Virus record (IMG/VR): IMGVR_UViG_3300038441_000216
Location: 1-26,796 of that record
Origin: a virus
Reading direction: 5' to 3' (one strand)
Length of the DNA stretch: 26,796 nucleotides
In this document: piece after piece, positions 23,002-26,796 of the stretch
How positions within the stretch are numbered: position 1 is the first letter of the stretch
Layout: each line of letters opens with the position of its first letter
The notes under the pieces: generated by a model
The model's database searches: none
The model's input: only the letters and a program-made list of their open reading frames with translations
Told to the model about the DNA's origin: nothing
Made by a program: the position numbers and the translations under genes

Positions 23002-23298
23002 TTATTTTGTCTTCACTTTGAGTTTGACCGTTTGATCCCAAGTCCGTCCACCAGCCGTGATCACTCGATTAATCAATTTGTAGGTGGTACCTTCAGTTCC
23101 ACCAGACAACCAAATTGTTGTTGTCGTCGTGGTAAAGCTATCGCTGTTCTTGACGAGACCATCAGGCACAATCCACGTTGATGATTGGAGAGTGTCGCCA
23201 AGGGTACGTCCAGGTTGCGCTGCATTCCCGGCCCAATTGAGGCTATAGTCGGCGACCTCATCGGGGTCTTTGTTATCCCACTTGCCTGATAATGCCAC
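23002..23298 (-). CDS. Phage fibre-tail adaptor-like / connector protein
   Basis: The product is 98 residues, starting with GTG (23298-23296) three bases after the repeat-protein stop. Motifs: KWDNKDPDEVADYSLNWAG near the start, GDTLQSSTWIVPDGLV, then TIWLSGGTEGTTYKLINRVI and TAGGRTWDQTVKLKV. The combination of KDPDE..DY..NW and WLSGGT.GTTY matches a small protein widely found in head-tail regions of alphaproteobacterial phages and often labelled fibre-tail adaptor. It follows directly after a fibre-like repeat protein, which fits that label. Confidence 0.7.
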   Translation of the reverse strand: MALSGKWDNKDPDEVADYSLNWAGNAAQPGRTLGDTLQSSTWIVPDGLVKNSDSFTTTTTTIWLSGGTEGTTYKLINRVITAGGRTWDQTVKLKVKTK

Positions 23299-23301
23299 TG
23301 G

Positions 23302-26300
23302 TCAACTCGCTTTTTGTAGTACGGAGACAGTTTCATCTTCTATCAATACATAAGCCGTGCGTTGCTCAAATCTTACCAATGCTATTTGACTTTCATCTAT
23401 AACATCTGCAACATGATCCGCGGCAATCTCGCTGGGGACGATAAAATCAAGAGAGAATATACCAGCACGAGCAGTAGCAGAAGCTCCAATCAAGAAGCCC
23501 GTAACATCAAACCTAAAGAGATTACCAGCAACCTTTGTCGCTTGTGCTCCGCCAAGAATAACACCACGGATAAGAGTACCAACTTGCGCCTGCGCTTGCG
23601 CACCTTGAATTGCGAATGCCGATACCCGCGCAAAGATCGCTCCAGCAGTAACTTGAACTTGCGCGCCAGTTAATACCGCGGTGATCGCCTGGGATATTGT
23701 AAACAAACCAGCCGAAGCAGTAGCTGAAGCACCAGTAAGCGATACGACCTTAGCAGTTGGCGCTGTCAACACTCCAGCAAAAGTTGTAACGAATGCGCCT
23801 TGTATATTGACGCTTATGGTACTTGCCGCTGCCGATGTGATCGTCCCAGCGCTCGCTGTGACTTGTGCGCCAGTCAAAGCAAAGATATCAGAGACGCCAA
23901 ACGCTCCAGCGACAGTCGAAGCAGATACGCCAGTAAGCGTAGCAACCTTAGTAGTCAGCGCCGCGATAGCTCCAGCTTGCGCTGCCGCTTCAGCACCAGT
24001 AAGCGTCGATGGCCTTGCAGCAAGAGAGATAATACCAGCAGATGCCGTAGCTTGTACGCCTGGTACAGCAACGTTTGCCGTGCTTGCAGTATTTACAACG
24101 AGCGAGCCAAATTGCGCCGTGACTTGTGCGCCGACAAACGCAAAGACATCGCCTATGCCAAACGTACCAGCAGAAGCAGTAGCTTGTGCACCCGTAAGCG
24201 CAACGAGTTGAGCGACTGACGGTGCTATTGTTCCGGCTTGCGCCGTTGCTTGTGCACCGATCAGCACCTTGCTGATGGGTTCACCAAGAACACCAGCGGA
24301 TATGGTCGATTGCGCGCCAGTCAGCGAAACAAATGTCGTGCTTACTGTGGTTGCTGTTATCGTACCGGACAGTGCCGTGACTTGCGCGCCAGTCAGAGCA
24401 AACGTATCACTCAGCTTAAATACGCCAGCGGTCGTAATCGCCTGCGCACCAGTAAATGTAACCGCTACAGCTTTCGTGACCGAGATACTACCAGGCATAG
24501 CAGTCGCTTGCGCGCCAACGATACCAACAGGTTGTATCTTAGCAACAGTCAAGCTACCCGGAGACGCAGTACATGATGCTCCAGGCAGCGTCTTGCTAAT
24601 GGTCTCCCTTATGACGCCAGCAGAAGCCGCAACTTGAATGCCTGGAACTGCAACATTAGTAACAGTCGAGACAGCCGAGACACCCTTCAGCGCGGCCCAG
24701 GAAACATAGACGCGCGCCAAAATAATAGCGAACTGGAAGTTGCCAGCGTAGTAAGTGCAACCCGCTCCGGTAATGGCTTCAGGAATAGACTTGCCAATGA
24801 CACCGGCGGATGATGTTGCTTGAACACCAATTAACGGAAGAGACTTAACAAATACGCCAGCGGAACTGGTAACAGAGACACCAGGAACCGCGACAAGCTT
24901 CGCTGCCGTTGTCGTCAGCGTGCCCGCCGACATCGTTGCTTGCGCACCAGCCAAGAAAACGCGCTGCTGCGCGAGCGATCCTGCTGACGCCGTAACCGAT
25001 GCGCCAGTCAGATTTACTGAAGTGGTAGTAACAGCAATCGACTTGCCATCCCAGGTGGTATAGCCGCTCGCCGGTGGTCCACCTAAGAATGTGCCATCAA
25101 AGTTTGCATTCATCACTTCGCCATTGAGGCGAAGATCAATTGCCAGCGACAAACGACCACCACCAAGCGCCGAGATACTAAAGGTATTCCAAATACCATT
25201 CTGCGTGATGTTACGAACGGAAACAGTAGCAGCCGACGTATCAGCGGAGACAGAATACCAATCACCGGCAGCAATAACTTTGTCGTGCGTTCCTACGTTA
25301 GTGCCGCCAACATAAACAGGTCTGCCTGAACCAGTCCAGAAACCAATGCTGTTGTTATCCCAACCTAAATAAGCGGCAAGTGGCAATACCGATGCCGACG
25401 CATTCGCAACACCGATAGCACTCGAAGGACCGCCACCGCCGCCAGTAAACCGAACCTCAGCATAAAGCTTAGTGGTACCAACCGCATTGAGAGTTGATAA
25501 TGCCAATCTATCAGAAAAATCTCCACTAAGCATAGTCGCTGTCAGATAATTGTTTGACAGGAAGATGGTTGGATAAGTTCGATCCGGATTAAAGAACGTA
25601 GCAGGATACGCACCCAACGTCCCAGCAGACATCGTCACGGACGCGCCGGGCAGATTGACTGCGCCTGTTATTGCCTTACCATCCCAAGTGGAATAACCAC
25701 TCGCGGGTGGCGTCCCTAAAAACGTCCCGTCAAAGTTTACAGTAATTGCATCAAATTGATTGCCAATGGTAGCAGCAAAGCAAATTTCACCACTAGTTAT
25801 ACTAGAGATGGAAGCTGTAGCAGACCAACTGCCTGAATCTGTGATGTTACGAAACTGGATCGTGCCCGCGGTACGATCAACCGCAATACCAACCCAATCA
25901 CCAGCACCAACCGCTGGTGAAACGACAACACCAGTATCAACACCATGATAAACAGCAGCACCATAAAGTCCAACTGAATTAGTGCTGTTACCAATATAAT
26001 CGAAGCCACTTGTGACATCAAAAGTAGGTACCGCAACACCAACGCCTAAAGTTCCAGTCAGAACATCAAGATGAACTTCCGCATAGACCTTGGTGCTGCC
26101 GTGCGTCGGCAGAGAAAGAACACTCGCCAAAGTTCCTGCGTTGTCAGGCCTCGTTGCCGTCAGATAATTATTTGACAATACGAGAGTAGAAAACTTGCGA
26201 TCCGGATTAAGGATCGTGCCAGGATAGCCACGCATACTCCCGGCAGACATCGTGACCGATGCGCCAGTGAAATTAACAACGCTCGTGAGCGCCTTGCCGT

Positions 26301-26796
26301 CCCAAGTGGTATAGTTTGTAGCGGGTGGCTCTCCTAGAAAAGTGCCGTTGCAATTTATAATTATTGAACGATTTATCAGAAGCAAAGAGAGTTGAAGAAA
26401 GAATGGAGCACTGCCCAAAGCGGAGATGGAAAAAGGATACCAAATGCCACTTTGCGTGATGTTTCTGAAATAAATAAGTGATCCAGGAATATCAACGGCA
26501 ATAGCAATCCAATCACCGACCGTAGGAGCAGGGCTGAACGACCCTACAGATGCACTGTTTTGATAAACGTTACCATTGTAAAGACCAATTGAATCATTGT
26601 TGCCGCCCGGAAAATTACTAGTGACCGATGCGCTATTGCCAATACCTAAGCCAATACCAGAAGATCCAGAGGAGCCAGAAGCAACTTGCACCTCGGCATA
26701 GAGCTTGGTAGTGCCGGTCGCATTTCGAATTGAGAACGTTGAGCGGTCATTGAAATCTTGTGTCGTCTTGGTTGCTGTCAGATAATTGTTTGACAG
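23302..26796 (-). CDS. Giant repeat-rich fibre-like structural protein (N-terminus outside window)
   Basis: The frame is open to the window edge, giving at least 1164 residues. Three parts are visible. First, three tandem 206-residue units of concanavalin/SPRY-like type, with LSNNYLTAT at each seam, YAEV, GDWVGIAVD, FRNIT, then FDGTFLG and TWDGKA. Second, about 24 short units with consensus LTGAQATASAGTL. Third, a 50-residue non-repeat end (DESQIALVRFEQRTAYVLIE) resembling the C-terminus of short proteins that lie between capsid and connector genes in related phages. Size and repeats suggest a long surface fibre or head decoration with carbohydrate-binding modules. No enzymatic motif is seen. 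The true start is beyond 26796. Confidence 0.8.
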   Translation of the reverse strand: MSNNYLTATKTTQDFNDRSTFSIRNATGTTKLYAEVQVASGSSGSSGIGLGIGNSASVTSNFPGGNNDSIGLYNGNVYQNSASVGSFSPAPTVGDWIAIAVDIPGSLIYFRNITQSGIWYPFSISALGSAPFFLQLSLLLINRSIIINCNGTFLGEPPATNYTTWDGKALTSVVNFTGASVTMSAGSMRGYPGTILNPDRKFSTLVLSNNYLTATRPDNAGTLASVLSLPTHGSTKVYAEVHLDVLTGTLGVGVAVPTFDVTSGFDYIGNSTNSVGLYGAAVYHGVDTGVVVSPAVGAGDWVGIAVDRTAGTIQFRNITDSGSWSATASISSITSGEICFAATIGNQFDAITVNFDGTFLGTPPASGYSTWDGKAITGAVNLPGASVTMSAGTLGAYPATFFNPDRTYPTIFLSNNYLTATMLSGDFSDRLALSTLNAVGTTKLYAEVRFTGGGGGPSSAIGVANASASVLPLAAYLGWDNNSIGFWTGSGRPVYVGGTNVGTHDKVIAAGDWYSVSADTSAATVSVRNITQNGIWNTFSISALGGGRLSLAIDLRLNGEVMNANFDGTFLGGPPASGYTTWDGKSIAVTTTSVNLTGASVTASAGSLAQQRVFLAGAQATMSAGTLTTTAAKLVAVPGVSVTSSAGVFVKSLPLIGVQATSSAGVIGKSIPEAITGAGCTYYAGNFQFAIILARVYVSWAALKGVSAVSTVTNVAVPGIQVAASAGVIRETISKTLPGASCTASPGSLTVAKIQPVGIVGAQATAMPGSISVTKAVAVTFTGAQAITTAGVFKLSDTFALTGAQVTALSGTITATTVSTTFVSLTGAQSTISAGVLGEPISKVLIGAQATAQAGTIAPSVAQLVALTGAQATASAGTFGIGDVFAFVGAQVTAQFGSLVVNTASTANVAVPGVQATASAGIISLAARPSTLTGAEAAAQAGAIAALTTKVATLTGVSASTVAGAFGVSDIFALTGAQVTASAGTITSAAASTISVNIQGAFVTTFAGVLTAPTAKVVSLTGASATASAGLFTISQAITAVLTGAQVQVTAGAIFARVSAFAIQGAQAQAQVGTLIRGVILGGAQATKVAGNLFRFDVTGFLIGASATARAGIFSLDFIVPSEIAADHVADVIDESQIALVRFEQRTAYVLIEDETVSVLQKAS
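23455..25017 (-). repeat. About 24 short coding repeats with 4-unit super-repeat
   Basis: The encoded consensus is LTGAQATASAGTL, repeated every 17-35 residues with variable linkers. A higher-order pattern is visible: the block beginning F-x-x-S/G-D-x-F-A followed by GAQVT occurs three times. Its matching plus-strand landmark GTGACTTGYGCGCC starts at 23858, 24119 and 24377, spacings of 261 and 258 bases (87 and 86 codons), each equal to four short units. Confidence 0.75.
25018..26796 (-). repeat. 618-bp tandem coding repeats (SPRY/ConA-like units)
   Basis: The seam sequence GTCAGATAATTNTTTGACAR (plus strand) lies at 25541-25560, 26159-26178 and 26777-26796, both spacings being exactly 618 bases (206 codons). 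Units share YAEV, IAVD, FRNIT, GTFLG and WDGK motifs at matching places but differ elsewhere, so they are old in-frame duplications. The last unit runs from 25560 to about 25018, where the short-repeat region begins. Confidence 0.8.

Noticed and set aside
23681-24637. Long plus-strand open frames opposite the repeat gene
   Set aside because: They are Ala/Pro/Val-rich mirror images of the repeats, without ribosome sites, and lie opposite a gene with clear protein-level repeats.
23450-25020. CRISPR-like appearance of short repeats
   Set aside because: The repeats are imperfect, of variable spacing, keep an open minus-strand frame and follow codon periodicity; they encode the LTGAQATASAGTL units.
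1-26796. tRNA genes, insertion sequences, integrase or attachment sites
   Set aside because: No cloverleaf-like sequence, transposase or recombinase frame, or flanking direct repeats were noticed on reading both strands; a tRNA and att search by program was not possible here.

Overview
The window is part of the genome of a tailed phage or prophage of a Gram-negative bacterium. It is a long, non-contractile-tailed (siphovirus-type) phage, because the minus strand carries a nearly complete lambda/HK97-style run of head-tail joining and tail genes: connector proteins, HK97 gp10-like protein, tail terminator, tail tube, G/GT chaperone pair with a -1 frameshift, 805-residue tape measure, then M-, L-, K- and J-like tail-tip proteins. 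Protein styles resemble phages of Alphaproteobacteria. Two encoded proteins carry PEP-CTERM-type sorting tails (VPLPA... and VPIPG...), so the host probably has an exosortase/EPS system; this is inference. No integrase, capsid, portal, terminase or replication gene lies in the window, so lifestyle cannot be decided.

Layout. Positions 1-116 hold the end of an unrecognised plus-strand gene, closed by a nested hairpin terminator. Positions 202-584 are non-coding, GC-rich and strongly structured, with GGAGGCC repeats. Positions 585-2732 are a tight plus-strand operon of seven small genes, joined mostly by 4-base ATGA overlaps: a helix-turn-helix protein, three tiny unknowns, a SLOG/DUF2493 protein, a VPLPA-CTERM secreted protein and a zinc-ribbon protein. 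It meets the minus-strand genes at a hairpin at 2737-2758. Positions 2766-3660 are a self-contained cassette (terminator on each side, operator-like palindromes upstream) for a second PEP-CTERM protein, a classic moron arrangement.

From 26796 down to 3709 everything is on the minus strand. In transcription order: a giant repeat-rich fibre-like protein (incomplete at the window edge), four small head-tail connector-region genes with a MuF/gp7-like protein, the tail module, a tail assembly chaperone, three tandem fibre/spike genes sharing one N-terminal anchor, a small companion protein, an RlpA-like/amidase endolysin, and three small membrane proteins (holin candidates), ending at a terminator at 3660-3690.

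The tail tube, tape measure and tip proteins build the tail; the three anchored fibres/spike plausibly diversify receptor binding; the amidase and membrane proteins lyse the cell. The PEP-CTERM proteins are the most unusual content and would act at the host surface or in its extracellular matrix. Several genes are shorter than 60 codons (1070, 1436, 3709, 21260), and five of the starts chosen here are GTG.
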